Shown here: positions 1-9,083 of the stretch, piece after piece
How positions within the stretch are numbered: the stretch's first letter is position 1
How the letters are laid out: each line of letters starts with the position of its first letter
From: Chryseobacterium sp. ERMR1:04
GTDB taxonomy: Bacteria > Bacteroidota > Bacteroidia > Flavobacteriales > Weeksellaceae
Direction: 5' to 3'
Assembly (NCBI RefSeq): GCF_001297705.1
Contig: NZ_LIRF01000005.1
Span: 248,001-312,000 of the forward strand
Length of the DNA stretch: 64,000 nucleotides
Position numbers and translations under genes: made by a program
Notes under the pieces: model-generated
Databases searched by the model: none
Seen by the model: the letters and a program-made list of their open reading frames with translations, nothing else
What the model was told of the DNA's origin: nothing

Positions 1-1020
1 CGATGTTTTTTCATTTATGTCGTATACTATTCCGGCAGAAGCATTATAATTATTGTTTTTACTTTTAGTTTCAGAGTTGGTATTTCTTTGTACTAAATCA
101 TCATCTAATATAGCATTGTTGAAATAATCATCATTTCTATTGGTGTTTTTCGATTCTCTATAGCCACCGCCACCATTAAGAAACCATGTGAAGTTTCCTT
201 TTCTCCAATTAAGGTTGGTGTTAAGGTTTGTTTGAGGAAGATATCCTAAAGTTCCTACAACACTTCCATTAAAACCTGTTTTTTTGCTTTTCTTTAAAAT
301 AATATTTAAAATACCAGCAGTTCCACTTGCTTCAAATTTTGAAGAGGGATTGGTAATAACCTCAATTTTTTCAATTTGATCAGCCGGAATACTTTGTAAA
401 GCATTAGCTCCGTCATCAATTCCTAAAAGAGCAGACGGTTTACCATTGATCAAAAATTTCACATTGCTGCTCCCTCTCATAGATACAGTTCCATCAGTAT
501 CCACTGAAACGGAAGGAACGTTAGTAAGTACATCTTGAAGATTTCCTCCTTTACTCACAATATCCTGAGATGGATCATACGTTCTCTTATCCAATTCTAC
601 TTTATAAGGTTTTGTAGAAGGAGCCGTAAGTACAATACCCTCAATATCTTTAGTCTTGACATTTGTCGAACTCTTTTCAGCTTCTATAGATAAAGCCCCT
701 ATATTTCCTGCTGAAGTAATTTGTTTGTTGATGACAACTTTCTTGTAGTCGATTGCTTCAATGATAATATCGTAATTCCCGGGAGTAAGGTCTAGCTTAT
801 ACTGTCCCTTTTCGTCAGTAAGGGTAGCATCACTGAATAATTTATTTGTTTTATTACTGAAAGTCACTGAAGCATAAGGAACAGGCTGGTTACTTTTATT
901 AACCACCGTCCCTGAAATACCTGCTTTTTCCTGTCCAAAGGCGAACGCTGCCGCCGATAGCACAAAAGTAAGCCCTAAAGTTCTTTTTGTGAAAATGTTG
1001 ATAATTTCCGTCTGATTCAT
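1..1020 (-). CDS. TonB-dependent outer-membrane receptor, N-terminal part (cut by window edge)
   Basis: The frame is open from the ATG at 1020 to the window edge (340 codons), so the C-terminal beta-barrel is missing. It begins with a signal peptide ending near AFAFGQE. A carboxypeptidase-regulatory-like Ig fold follows (about residues 32-105, GISGTVVNKSNQPVPYASV). Then comes the TonB plug (about 125-225), with KGGNLQDVLTNVPSVSVD, RGSSNVKFLINGKP and IEKIEVITNPSSKFEASG, and the first barrel strands rich in Asn. The plug wording and GTAGILNIILKK match the family of Bacteroidota outer-membrane beta-barrel receptors rather than SusC, because no SusC-type TonB box region is apparent. The substrate is unknown. 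The next gene upstream on this strand, mltG, ends 167 bp away, so it probably has its own promoter. Confidence 0.88.
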   Translation of the reverse strand, partial: MNQTEIINIFTKRTLGLTFVLSAAAFAFGQEKAGISGTVVNKSNQPVPYASVTFSNKTNKLFSDATLTDEKGQYKLDLTPGNYDIIIEAIDYKKVVINKQITSAGNIGALSIEAEKSSTNVKTKDIEGIVLTAPSTKPYKVELDKRTYDPSQDIVSKGGNLQDVLTNVPSVSVDTDGTVSMRGSSNVKFLINGKPSALLGIDDGANALQSIPADQIEKIEVITNPSSKFEASGTAGILNIILKKSKKTGFNGSVVGTLGYLPQTNLNTNLNWRKGNFTWFLNGGGGYRESKNTNRNDDYFNNAILDDDLVQRNTNSETKSKNNNYNASAGIVYDINEKTS

Positions 1021-1187
1021 AAGGTATTGTTTGTGTAAAATCGTGAAAAATCTTTCTTAATATTATGAAATTGTTAATTGTATACATTTCAATATATTAA
1101 GGTTAATTTATTATTTATAAAGTATATGTCGTTTTTTAAACCTAAATGTTAATTGTTAGATTGTTAAAATAAAGTTAAATTTATTTC

Positions 1188-2213
1188 TTATTTTATATTT
1201 TTTGAATTCAGCCAGTCTTGGTACGCTTTTGCATTAATGGCATGCTCTTCCGCACTTGCTGTGAATTTATGATATCCAAATCTGGCAGGGTCTGCACACA
1301 TAAAGATAAAGTTGTTGTTTTCTGCATTCAGAACAGCATCAACAGAATTTTTATCTACCACACAAATTGGTCCCGGTGGAATTCCTTTATTGGCATAGGT
1401 ATTATAAGGAGATGGAGTAGATAGGTATTTATAGAAAACCCTTTTGATGGGATTTTTAAAATTAGACTGTATATTCATGGCGTAAATTACCGTTGGGTCA
1501 GATTGTAGTTTCATTCCTTTTCTGTAACGGTTTAAATACAATCCTGCGATTGTTTTCATTTCATCCTTTTTACCTCCGGATTCTTTATAAACTATAGAAG
1601 CTAATGCATAAATTTGATCTCTTGTTAAACCCGACTGCTGCTCTTTAGCTTTTCTTTCGCTATTCCAGAAGTCGTTGTACTGACTTTCGAATTTGGTAAA
1701 GAACTCTTTTGGTGTTACTGTCCAGAAAAAGTTATACGTATCAATAAAGAAATATTTCTTTAAATCTTCTGCGCTGTTATAGCCTTTTTCTGTTGCGATC
1801 TTATTAAAATCATTCACGAACTGTAAAGAATCAAGCTCTGTTTTCTTGGTGACTTTACCAACCATTTGATACACATCTCCAAAATCACCAATTCTAAAAG
1901 TATTTTCAGCTTGATTTCCGGCCTTAATCATATTGACTAAGTTGGTATTCCCTGTTCCCATTTGGATGTGGTAACGACCTGCTTTTAAAGATTTGTCAAG
2001 ATCTTTATCTTTAGACACAGCTTCAAAAGATTCTTTGTTTTTAATATACGGCGCAATAGAATCTAATACTTGTTTAAAACTTGCATTATGGGGAATCAAA
2101 AGATATCCTTCTTTTTCTACGTTGTTTGCGTAATATGTATTATAAAATCTAAAACCAAAAAATCCTGCCACCACGATAATGAGCAGAATGATAATGAGAA
2201 TAGCTTTTTTCAT
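1188..2213 (-). CDS. mltG: Endolytic murein transglycosylase MltG (YceG family)
   Basis: Inner-membrane lytic transglycosylase that cleaves nascent peptidoglycan strands and is thought to set glycan chain length. It is 341 aa, the usual length. One N-terminal membrane anchor (about residues 4-22) is followed by a LysM-like region and the YceG catalytic domain. The segment YALASIVYKESG carries Glu211, aligned with the catalytic Glu of the family, and the C-terminal part has SPYNTY and GIPPGPIC, typical signatures. dapF lies 31 bp upstream on the same strand, so the two cell-wall genes are probably cotranscribed; dapF makes the meso-diaminopimelate that goes into peptidoglycan. Identification is firm from the motifs. 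Confidence 0.95.
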   Translation of the reverse strand: MKKAILIIILLIIVVAGFFGFRFYNTYYANNVEKEGYLLIPHNASFKQVLDSIAPYIKNKESFEAVSKDKDLDKSLKAGRYHIQMGTGNTNLVNMIKAGNQAENTFRIGDFGDVYQMVGKVTKKTELDSLQFVNDFNKIATEKGYNSAEDLKKYFFIDTYNFFWTVTPKEFFTKFESQYNDFWNSERKAKEQQSGLTRDQIYALASIVYKESGGKKDEMKTIAGLYLNRYRKGMKLQSDPTVIYAMNIQSNFKNPIKRVFYKYLSTPSPYNTYANKGIPPGPICVVDKNSVDAVLNAENNNFIFMCADPARFGYHKFTASAEEHAINAKAYQDWLNSKNIK

Positions 2214-2244
2214 TATTAAAATTGATTAAAAGTTTTTTGTTTTT

Positions 2245-3012
2245 TTAAATAAGATCTACTTTTCCTCTGAAAACCTGTTTTGCAGGACCTTCTAGCCATA
2301 TATTCTGAAAAGAATCTCCATTTTTTTCAGCATAAACTTTAAGGTTTCCTCCTAAAGTTTTAACTTTTACAGAGATTAGATTGTGTTTTTGTAGAAAAGT
2401 TAAAGCAGAAGCTGTAACTCCTGTTCCGCAACTGAAAGTTTCGTCCTCAACACCTCGTTCATAGGTTCTTACAAAGATTTCATTATCCGTAATTTTTTCA
2501 ATAAAATTTACGTTGATCCCTTTTTCTTTATAATTTTCAGAATTTCTGATGCCATTTCCTTCTGCGAAAACATTGTAATTCACCAAATCTTCAACATATT
2601 TTACATAATGAGGCGAACCCGTATTCATCACAGTATCTTCTCCGTCATTAGAAATGGTTTCTACATCAATCATCTTTAGTTTGATGATTCCGTTATGGAT
2701 TTCTGCTTCATGTTCTCCATCAATAGCAATGAATTTACATTTGTCCTCAAAAATATCAAGAAAAAAAGCAAAGGCCACCAAACATCTCCCGCCGTTTCCA
2801 CACATGGTACTTTCTCCACCATCAGAATTATAGTACATCATTTTAAAATCAAAACCGTCTTCATTTTCTAATAAAATAAGACCATCAGCGCCAATTCCAA
2901 AACGTCTGTCGCATAATTTCTCAATAGTTTTTTTGTCTTTAGGAAACTGTAGATCACGATTGTCGATCATTACAAAATCATTCCCTGTCCCTTGATATTT
3001 ATAAAATTCCAT
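2245..3012 (-). CDS. dapF: Diaminopimelate epimerase
   Basis: Converts LL- to meso-diaminopimelate for lysine and peptidoglycan synthesis in the cytoplasm. The protein is 255 aa, slightly short for the family (about 270). Both halves of the two-base mechanism are present: Cys71 in CGNGGRC and Cys195 in ETFSCGTG, together with the N-terminal GTGNDFVMID substrate segment and ERGVEDET. Start ATG at 3012 gives MEFYKYQGTGNDF, the expected N-terminus. It is followed after 31 bp by mltG on the same strand, a plausible two-gene cell-wall operon. A terminator for the gene upstream lies at 3062-3089. Confidence 0.97.
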   Translation of the reverse strand: MEFYKYQGTGNDFVMIDNRDLQFPKDKKTIEKLCDRRFGIGADGLILLENEDGFDFKMMYYNSDGGESTMCGNGGRCLVAFAFFLDIFEDKCKFIAIDGEHEAEIHNGIIKLKMIDVETISNDGEDTVMNTGSPHYVKYVEDLVNYNVFAEGNGIRNSENYKEKGINVNFIEKITDNEIFVRTYERGVEDETFSCGTGVTASALTFLQKHNLISVKVKTLGGNLKVYAEKNGDSFQNIWLEGPAKQVFRGKVDLI

Positions 3013-3061
3013 ACTTTCTTTGTCTAAAAATAAACACGCAAAATTAATATATTTAAAATGA

Positions 3062-3089
3062 AAAACGAACAGTGTTAGCTGTTCGTTTC
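3062..3089 (-). terminator. Intrinsic terminator after the GGFRN lipoprotein gene
   Basis: Ten-bp perfect stem (AAACGAACAG / CTGTTCGTTT) with a six-base loop. Read on the minus strand it runs into a short T tract. It sits 17 bp past the stop of the gene at 3106 and separates it from dapF. Confidence 0.75.
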
Positions 3090-3105
3090 CTTATTTATAA
3101 TTGTT

Positions 3106-3786
3106 TTATCTAAATCCGCCACCGCTTGATTGTCTGGTTGGAGTACTGCTTGGCTGAGGACTGCTGCTTTGTGAGCCAGAGCTGTTTCTGAATCCGCCAC
3201 TGTTGCTGTCATTTCTGAACCCACCATTGTTGTTATTTTGTGGTGCTGGGGCAGTTTGTTGCTGATTTCTAAAGCCTCCGCTATTGTTATTGTTCGTTGC
3301 GGGTGGGGTTGTGTTTCTGAAACCTCCACTATTGTTTTGGTTACTACCGGAATTTGAATTTCTGAAACCTCCACTGTTGTTTTGGCTGTTTCCAGAGTTT
3401 GAATTTCTGAATCCTCCGTTGTTGTTATTTCCGTTGTTTCTAAATCCGTCTCCTCTATTTGAATTCGAATTTGAGTTTGGGAAACCGTTATTAGGTCTTT
3501 GTGTAGTCGTTGTATTTCTTCTTTCTACGTACACTTTTCTTCTGTTACTTCCGTAATAATAAGGTACACCACCATCATAATAGTAATTGATATCATTTCT
3601 GTAATAATATCCGTCATTACCATAATATCCGCCACCGCCATAATAGCCTTGTGGAGCATAATAATTACCATTGTTGTAATATGGGTCTCCGTAGCCATTA
3701 TTTGCATATCCGTCTGAATAAGCAAGACAAGATGTTAAACTTGTTATAACGAAAATACTGAACGTTATTTTTAATAAATTTTTCAT
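3106..3786 (-). CDS. Lipoprotein with Tyr/Gly-rich head and GGFRN repeats
   Basis: I do not recognise a named family. The first 20 residues form a lipoprotein signal with lipobox LTSC (Cys20), so the product is probably anchored in a membrane facing the periplasm or cell surface. Residues about 25-80 are Tyr/Gly/Asn-rich (repeated YYGGGGYYGN-like units). A short basic segment RRKVYVERRN follows, and the C-terminal half carries eight GFR units spaced by Asn/Ser/Gln linkers, ending GGGFR. The whole sequence is low in complexity and likely disordered. It overlaps pnuC by four bases (ATGA), so it is probably translated from the pnuC transcript. A terminator follows at 3062-3089. Confidence 0.8.
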   Translation of the reverse strand: MKNLLKITFSIFVITSLTSCLAYSDGYANNGYGDPYYNNGNYYAPQGYYGGGGYYGNDGYYYRNDINYYYDGGVPYYYGSNRRKVYVERRNTTTTQRPNNGFPNSNSNSNRGDGFRNNGNNNNGGFRNSNSGNSQNNSGGFRNSNSGSNQNNSGGFRNTTPPATNNNNSGGFRNQQQTAPAPQNNNNGGFRNDSNSGGFRNSSGSQSSSPQPSSTPTRQSSGGGFR

Positions 3787-4460
3787 GACTTTATGATACT
3801 TTTTTCTTTAAAACTTTTTTTCCAACTGACGTATCCTAAGATCGCCATTATAGTAAATACCAAATATTGAACCGAAGTGATACCTAGACCCTTAAAAATC
3901 ATCATTGGCATGCAAATAAAATCTCCGACGATCCAAAATATCCAGTTTTCAATGCGTTGTTTGGCCATAAACCACATCCCCACCAAGAATATTGAAGTAG
4001 TGACTACATCCAGCCAATTGGCCCAATCCAGATGATACAAACCTAAGTGGGTTCCTTTCATTGAGAATTGATTATCGATATAAGGTTTATAATAATATAT
4101 AATGGTAACGAATACTAAACTTATAATAAAAAGAACACTTGCAAAGATCCATTCTTTTTTTGTGGCCCAAGTTACATCAACATGAATATGATCTTTAGAA
4201 TTTTTCGACCATAAGATCCACCCGTAAATACTCATAGCGGTATAGTATACATTGATCATACAATCTCCGAATAAACCGAAGTTGAAAAGAATGTACACAT
4301 AAATTAAAGTAGAAATAATTCCGGTAGGATAAACCCAAATGTTTTTTTTAATGGAAAAATAAACACTCAGAATTCCAAAAATAGTTCCGCTAACTTCTAA
4401 TAGAATTTGTAAATCTGTATAGCTCTCATACGGTTTTACGAAAAGATCGTATAAATTCAT
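3783..4460 (-). CDS. pnuC: PnuC-family vitamin transporter (nicotinamide riboside or thiamine type)
   Basis: Inner-membrane facilitator of the PnuC family, taking up nicotinamide riboside or, in some Bacteroidota, thiamine. About seven membrane segments are visible over 225 aa. Family signatures are the FGILSVYFSIKKNIWVYPTG segment, YGWILW, HLDWANWLDV and WIFWIVGDFICMPMMIFKGL. I start it at 4460 (MNLYDLFVKPYES) because the six residues in front of it (from 4478) look unlike the family and there is no ribosome site for them. Its end overlaps the start of the GGFRN lipoprotein gene by four bases. No riboswitch is visible in the 150 bp upstream, so the vitamin cannot be decided from the context. 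Confidence 0.9.
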   Translation of the reverse strand: MNLYDLFVKPYESYTDLQILLEVSGTIFGILSVYFSIKKNIWVYPTGIISTLIYVYILFNFGLFGDCMINVYYTAMSIYGWILWSKNSKDHIHVDVTWATKKEWIFASVLFIISLVFVTIIYYYKPYIDNQFSMKGTHLGLYHLDWANWLDVVTTSIFLVGMWFMAKQRIENWIFWIVGDFICMPMMIFKGLGITSVQYLVFTIMAILGYVSWKKSFKEKSIIKS

Positions 4461-4627
4461 GCGGCCAAAAATAAGCAAAAAATAAGAATTTATGAAAAAT
4501 GATTTGGATTATATGTAAATCAGTTTTTTATGTTTCTAAATTTAATTTTAATGACGAAAGTTTATCAATAAACGTTGAGGTTCCTTATTTTTTTTATATT
4601 TTCGTAAATCTTTATAAATAGTAAAAT

Positions 4628-6145
4628 ATGTCTAAAATTTGGGTTAAAAAGCCACTAAGTGCCTATGAGGCAGATATGCGAAAAAGTGAGCTGAAAAAAG
4701 TTCTTGGTAAATGGAGCTTGACGGCAATAGGAGTTGGGGCTATCATTGGCGGTGGAATATTTGTTCTTACCGGAACCGGAGCTTATTATCATGCAGGCCC
4801 GGCACTTGCTATTTCTTTTATAGTAGCAGGTATTGCTTGTATTTTTGCAGCCTTGTGTTATGCAGAGTTTGCTTCTATTATTCCTGTTGAAGGTTCTGCA
4901 TATGCTTATGCGTACGGAACGGTAGGTGAAATATTTGCATGGGCAATGGGCTGGTGTCTTATTTTAGAGTATGCCATGGCGAGTATGGCTGTTTCGGTCA
5001 GTTGGTCCGGATATTTTACCAAATTTTTGAAAATCTTTGGAATTCATTTGCCTTCTTATCTTACATCAGATCCTGCAAGTTATACAGGAGAGGGCTTTTC
5101 TATGAACTTACCTGCATTTATCCTTGTTTTGCTGATTACCGCATTGTTGGTGAAAGGAACTAAGGAAGCAGCAAGTGCAAATAACCTTATTGTTGTTATG
5201 AAGACTTGTGCGGTTGTTTTTGTAATTATAGCAGGAGCTTACATCATTTTTTCTAGTTCTGATCTTTATACGGCTGCGGATGGTGTTAAAAACTGGAAAC
5301 CTTTTATCCCAGATCAAACATTAATTAAAAATTCTGAAGGAGAAATGGTCTCCGCGTATGGAGTTAAGGGAATTATTTCGGGAGCAGCGGCAATCTTTTT
5401 TGCTTATATCGGTTTCGATGCTGTTTCTACTCAAGCTGGAGAAGCTATTAATCCTAAAAAAGATGTACCATTTGCTATTATTACTTCGTTATTAGTATGT
5501 ACAGCTTTATATATTTGTGTATCTCTTGTATTAACAGGAATGATTCATTATTCTGATTTTAATCCTGAAGGAAAGTTTCCAGATGCTATTAAAGCTCCGG
5601 TAGCGTATGCTTTTGAGATTGCAGGAAAACATTGGGCGAGTAACATTGTAACAATTGCTGCTACTGTAGGATTGATTTCTGTAGTAATGGTAATGATGAT
5701 GGGGCAGTCTAGAATTTTTATCGGAATGGCAAAAGACGGATTGATTCCTAAATTCTTTGGTGATCTTCATCCAAAAACAAAAACACCTTATAAAGGAATT
5801 ATTTTATTGGGATTTGTAGTAGCTTTCATTGCTGCGTTGACGCCTATTTCTACATTAGCAGATATGACGAGTTTTGGAACTCTGTTTGCGTTTACCCTAG
5901 TTTGTATTGCAGTTTGGGTAATGAGAAAAAGAGAACCTAACTTAGCAAGACCTTTCAAGGTTCCTGCTTATAAAATAATTGTTGCATTGGGAGTACTTAT
6001 CAATGTATATTTAATAATGAACCTAAGCACGCATGCGTTGGAGCTTTCAGGTATTTGGTTATTATTAGGAGGCTTGGTGTATGTATTGTACGGAAGATCT
6101 AATGGTAAACTAAACAATCCTGAAAAATATCAGGACAATGACTAA
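4628..6145 (+). CDS. APC-family amino-acid permease
   Basis: A 505-aa inner-membrane transporter with 12 or more hydrophobic segments. The N-terminus GVGAIIGGGIFVLTGTGA is the signature unwound helix of the amino acid-polyamine-organocation superfamily. FFAYIGFDAVSTQAGEAINP is the helix-6 signature of the cationic amino-acid transporter (CAT/YfnA) subgroup, and it is followed by MGQSRIFIGMAKDGLIP. The substrate is therefore probably an amino acid imported with protons, but which one cannot be told. The gene stands alone, with an intrinsic terminator 25 bp after the stop. Confidence 0.92.
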   Translation: MSKIWVKKPLSAYEADMRKSELKKVLGKWSLTAIGVGAIIGGGIFVLTGTGAYYHAGPALAISFIVAGIACIFAALCYAEFASIIPVEGSAYAYAYGTVGEIFAWAMGWCLILEYAMASMAVSVSWSGYFTKFLKIFGIHLPSYLTSDPASYTGEGFSMNLPAFILVLLITALLVKGTKEAASANNLIVVMKTCAVVFVIIAGAYIIFSSSDLYTAADGVKNWKPFIPDQTLIKNSEGEMVSAYGVKGIISGAAAIFFAYIGFDAVSTQAGEAINPKKDVPFAIITSLLVCTALYICVSLVLTGMIHYSDFNPEGKFPDAIKAPVAYAFEIAGKHWASNIVTIAATVGLISVVMVMMMGQSRIFIGMAKDGLIPKFFGDLHPKTKTPYKGIILLGFVVAFIAALTPISTLADMTSFGTLFAFTLVCIAVWVMRKREPNLARPFKVPAYKIIVALGVLINVYLIMNLSTHALELSGIWLLLGGLVYVLYGRSNGKLNNPEKYQDND

Positions 6146-6170
6146 TATGATAAAATAATGATTAATATAT

Positions 6171-6200
6171 AACCCGCTTTTGCGGGTTATTTTTATTTTT
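6171..6200 (+). terminator. Intrinsic terminator of the amino-acid permease gene
   Basis: Perfect stem AACCCGC / GCGGGTT around a TTTT loop, followed by a T-rich run (ATTTTTATTTTT). It ends just before the start of the next gene at 6207. Confidence 0.8.
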
Positions 6201-6206
6201 GCCTCT

Positions 6207-7217
6207 ATGAAAAAGCTTTTACCATTTTTATTTTCCTTGTTAGGAATATGCTCATTTTCTCAACAAGTAGAAAGTCTGACAACCATTTTAAATGATAAAA
6301 TAAGCATTCGTGCATTAGAACTTTACGATGGGAAGGTCTGGTATAGCGGAACCGATTCAAAGTTTGGTTTTGTTGATTTAAAGGATCCTAAAGATCAAAA
6401 ACAGATTAAATTATCTGAAAAGAAACTTCAGTTTAGAACATTGGCTCAGAATAAAGAGTCTTTTTTTGCCATTAATATTGAAAGTCCGGCTTACTTTTTT
6501 AAGATCGATAAGAAAGATTTGACCTACAAGATTGTACATACAGACACTGCAAAAACTGCATTTTATGATGCTTTTCACTTTGTAAATAAAAAACGGGCTT
6601 TTACATTCAGTGATACGGATGATAATAGATTGAAGTTGATGATGTATAAAGATGGGCAATGGAGTTTTTTTGAGAATAAACTGAAATTAAATCAAGGGGA
6701 AGCCGCATTTGCAGCCAGTAATACTAATATTGCTTCAACTCAAAATTACTTATGGATTGCAACAGGTGGAAAAGCTTCGCGAATTTTAAGATTACATTTT
6801 AAAAATGAAAAATTGGAGATATTTAATACACCATTTATCCAAGGAGAATCTTCTCAGGGAATGTATTCAATAGATTTTGCGAATGATAAATTCGGAGTTG
6901 CGGTTGGTGGAGATTATACCAAACAAGAAGCTAACGTTAACAATATTGCCACAACAAATGATGGTGGAGAAACATGGCAAATTCAGGCTTCCGGAAAAAA
7001 TGCAGGTTACACCACTTGTGTGAAGATTAAACCAAACTCTAAAGGGAAAGAACTCATTTCAGTTGGTGATCAACACATCAGTTATTCTTCAGACTTCGGA
7101 AAAAATTGGAAGAAAATTTCTGATGAAAAAGGATTTTTTGTTTGCGAATGGGTGGATGGAAATACAGTCGTTCTCGCTGGAAAAGATAAAATCTCTTTGT
7201 TAAAATTAAAATTTTAG
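6207..7217 (+). CDS. Secreted BNR/Ycf48-like beta-propeller protein
   Basis: Start chosen at 6207 (MKKLLPFLFSLLGICSFSQQ), which gives a clean signal peptide; an in-frame upstream ATG at 6180 falls inside the terminator of the preceding gene. The mature protein (about 318 aa) has repeated WYSGTDSKFGFVD- and GGETWQIQASG-type blades, with Asp-box-like SSDFGKNWKKIS and TNDGGETWQI. These are features of sialidase/Ycf48-like beta-propellers. Such proteins are common in Bacteroidota as exported oxidoreductase-like or photosystem-assembly-like proteins, but catalytic residues of sialidases are not evident. Function is unknown. It has no C-terminal sorting domain, so it is probably periplasmic. Confidence 0.82.
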   Translation: MKKLLPFLFSLLGICSFSQQVESLTTILNDKISIRALELYDGKVWYSGTDSKFGFVDLKDPKDQKQIKLSEKKLQFRTLAQNKESFFAINIESPAYFFKIDKKDLTYKIVHTDTAKTAFYDAFHFVNKKRAFTFSDTDDNRLKLMMYKDGQWSFFENKLKLNQGEAAFAASNTNIASTQNYLWIATGGKASRILRLHFKNEKLEIFNTPFIQGESSQGMYSIDFANDKFGVAVGGDYTKQEANVNNIATTNDGGETWQIQASGKNAGYTTCVKIKPNSKGKELISVGDQHISYSSDFGKNWKKISDEKGFFVCEWVDGNTVVLAGKDKISLLKLKF

Positions 7218-7615
7218 TTAGATAAAGTATTGATGAATCAAATCACAGTGACATTATTAATCAATGACCTTCCTATTATCATAGAGAAAATTTAAGATCT
7301 ACGAAGGAATTAATGAGATAAATGTCGACTGACAGGGGAGTTGCTCTCATATACTTGAGGGAAATTTCCAGGAATCATAAAAATGTTGCAATGAGCCACT
7401 ATAAGAAAAGGTAGAATCAATAAAATGGATTATTGTATTGATTTACAGTTAGTTGCTGTGATTTTAAATGAAGGTTTCCAGAAATGGTATTTAGACTCAT
7501 TATAAATTTCTAAAAGAAACCCTAATATAATTCATGATTTAAAATTCATAAGTTATATTTAATTTTGCAATATGAAATTCCTTTTGGAGTTCCATTTTTA
7601 AAATTTACATTTTCA
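7218..7615. other. Gene-free 398-bp stretch before hemN
   Basis: No reading frame with coding character. It holds an inverted pair AAATCACAG (7240-7248) and CTGTGATTT (7456-7464) enclosing about 200 bp. Degenerate blocks (AATAAAATGGATTATT near 7420, TATTTAGACTC near 7485) recur in the spacer at 17.7-17.9 kb (AATAAAATAGATTATT, TATTTAGACTC). I read it as a decayed dispersed repeat. The hemN promoter lies at its right end. Confidence 0.5.
7560..7567 (+). promoter_or_regulatory. Candidate hemN promoter -7 element
   Basis: TAATTTTG fits the Bacteroidota TAnnTTTG consensus, 48 bp before the chosen ATG at 7616. It overlaps an in-frame TTG at 7565, which argues against that TTG as a start. No clear TTG box at the right distance upstream. 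Confidence 0.45.
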
Positions 7616-8974
7616 ATGAATTCTTTAATAGATAAATATAATATTCCGGGACCTCGTTATACATCTTATCCTACTGTTCCTTATTGGGACGAGAGTACTT
7701 TTTCACCTGAAAAATGGAAGGAGAGCGTTATAAGGTCATTTAAGGAAAGTAATGCAGAGGAAGGAATTTCTATTTACATCCATTTGCCTTTCTGTGAAGC
7801 ATTGTGTACATTTTGTGCGTGTCATAAGCGTATTACAAAACAACATAGCGTTGAAACACCGTATTTGGAAAGTGTTTTAAAAGAATGGAAATTGTATCTG
7901 GAGCTTTTTAATGAAAAACCGAAATTAAAAGAACTTCATTTAGGTGGAGGAACTCCTACTTTTTTCTCGCCTAAAAATCTAAAAACCTTATTGGAGGGTA
8001 TTTTTGAAAGTGTTGAGATTGCAGAGCATCCTGAATTTTCTTTCGAAGGTCACCCCAATAACACAACGAAAGATCATCTTCAGACGTTGTATGATTTAGG
8101 GTTTAGAAGAGTGAGTTTTGGAGTTCAGGATTATGATCCTAAAGTTCAGAAAGCAATCAATAGAATTCAGCCTTTTGAAAATGTAAGAGATGTAACGGAA
8201 TGGGCTAAAGAAATTGGATACAGAGGAATCAGTCATGATTTGGTTTTCGGACTTCCACACCAGAGTTGGGAAGCAATGGAACATACGATCCGTAAAACAA
8301 TGGAACTGAAACCAGACAGGTTGGCATTCTATTCTTACGCACACGTTCCATGGGTGAAAGGAGTTGGACAAAGAGGTTTTGATGAAAATGATTTGCCAAG
8401 CGGAGAAGAAAAACGCCGTTTATATGAAGATGGGAAGAAATTATTGGAAGATTTAGGATATATCGAGGTGGGAATGGATCATTTTTCTCTTGAACATGAT
8501 GATTTGTACCAATCATTAATTCAGAAAAAACTTCACAGAAACTTCATGGGATATACTTCAAGCAATACTCAATTGATGGTTGGGCTTGGGATGTCTTCTA
8601 TTTCCGATTCTTGGTATGCTTTTGCTCAGAATGTAAAAACAGTGGAAGAGTATCAGAAGATGGTTGAAGAAGGTGAAATTCCTGTAGTGAAGGGCCATAT
8701 CTTAAATGAAGAAGATTTGATCGTAAGAAGACATATTTTGAATTTAATGTGTCAGCTTGAAACCACTTTTGATGTTCAGAATTCTTTCCCTGAACTGGAA
8801 AATGCCTTCGAAATGCTGAAAGAAATGGAAAAAGACGAGTTGGTTGAAATTCATGATAATCAAATTAAGATTACCGAAAAAGGAAGAGCCTTTACGAGAA
8901 ATGTAGCGATGGTTTTTGACCTTAGAATGATGAGGAACAAACCTGAGACAAGAATTTTCTCAATGACGATATAA
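7616..8974 (+). CDS. hemN: Oxygen-independent coproporphyrinogen III dehydrogenase (radical SAM)
   Basis: Decarboxylates coproporphyrinogen III to protoporphyrinogen IX in haem synthesis, using a 4Fe-4S cluster and S-adenosylmethionine. From the ATG at 7616 it is 452 aa, close to the E. coli enzyme (457). Cys60, Cys64 and Cys67 in LPFCEALCTFCACH form the radical-SAM motif; the HemN-specific YTSYPT N-terminus, GGGTPTFFS and the C-terminal HemN domain (KGRAFTRNVAMVFD) are all present, which favours true HemN over the HemW look-alike. An in-frame TTG at 7565 would add 17 residues but overlaps the promoter box. A terminator follows directly. Confidence 0.95.
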   Translation: MNSLIDKYNIPGPRYTSYPTVPYWDESTFSPEKWKESVIRSFKESNAEEGISIYIHLPFCEALCTFCACHKRITKQHSVETPYLESVLKEWKLYLELFNEKPKLKELHLGGGTPTFFSPKNLKTLLEGIFESVEIAEHPEFSFEGHPNNTTKDHLQTLYDLGFRRVSFGVQDYDPKVQKAINRIQPFENVRDVTEWAKEIGYRGISHDLVFGLPHQSWEAMEHTIRKTMELKPDRLAFYSYAHVPWVKGVGQRGFDENDLPSGEEKRRLYEDGKKLLEDLGYIEVGMDHFSLEHDDLYQSLIQKKLHRNFMGYTSSNTQLMVGLGMSSISDSWYAFAQNVKTVEEYQKMVEEGEIPVVKGHILNEEDLIVRRHILNLMCQLETTFDVQNSFPELENAFEMLKEMEKDELVEIHDNQIKITEKGRAFTRNVAMVFDLRMMRNKPETRIFSMTI

Positions 8975-8977
8975 AAG

Positions 8978-9008
8978 AAAAGCGATTCAAATTTTGAATC
9001 GCTTTTTT
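8978..9008 (+). terminator. Intrinsic terminator of hemN
   Basis: Stem AAAGCGATTCAAA / TTTGAATCGCTTT with a minimal loop followed by T's. It is a strong near-perfect palindrome and could also stop transcription from the convergent gene at 9084. Confidence 0.85.
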
Positions 9009-9083
9009 ATTGAAATGTGGTTATTGGATTTTACCCAACTTTTTGGTCATTTGTTTTTTTATTCTTTGTCTTATGCCTTAAGT

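Noticed and set aside
3106..3480. Short regularly spaced repeats that might look like CRISPR
   Set aside because: They are in-frame GGFRN codons of a lipoprotein, with no constant spacers and no cas genes.
3284..3556. Leu/Phe-rich frame opposite the GGFRN lipoprotein
   Set aside because: Product of the repeated Gly/Asn codons read backwards; highly repetitive and without a start context.
7565..7567. TTG as start of hemN
   Set aside because: It overlaps the promoter box and adds 17 residues not typical for HemN; ATG 7616 gives the family N-terminus.
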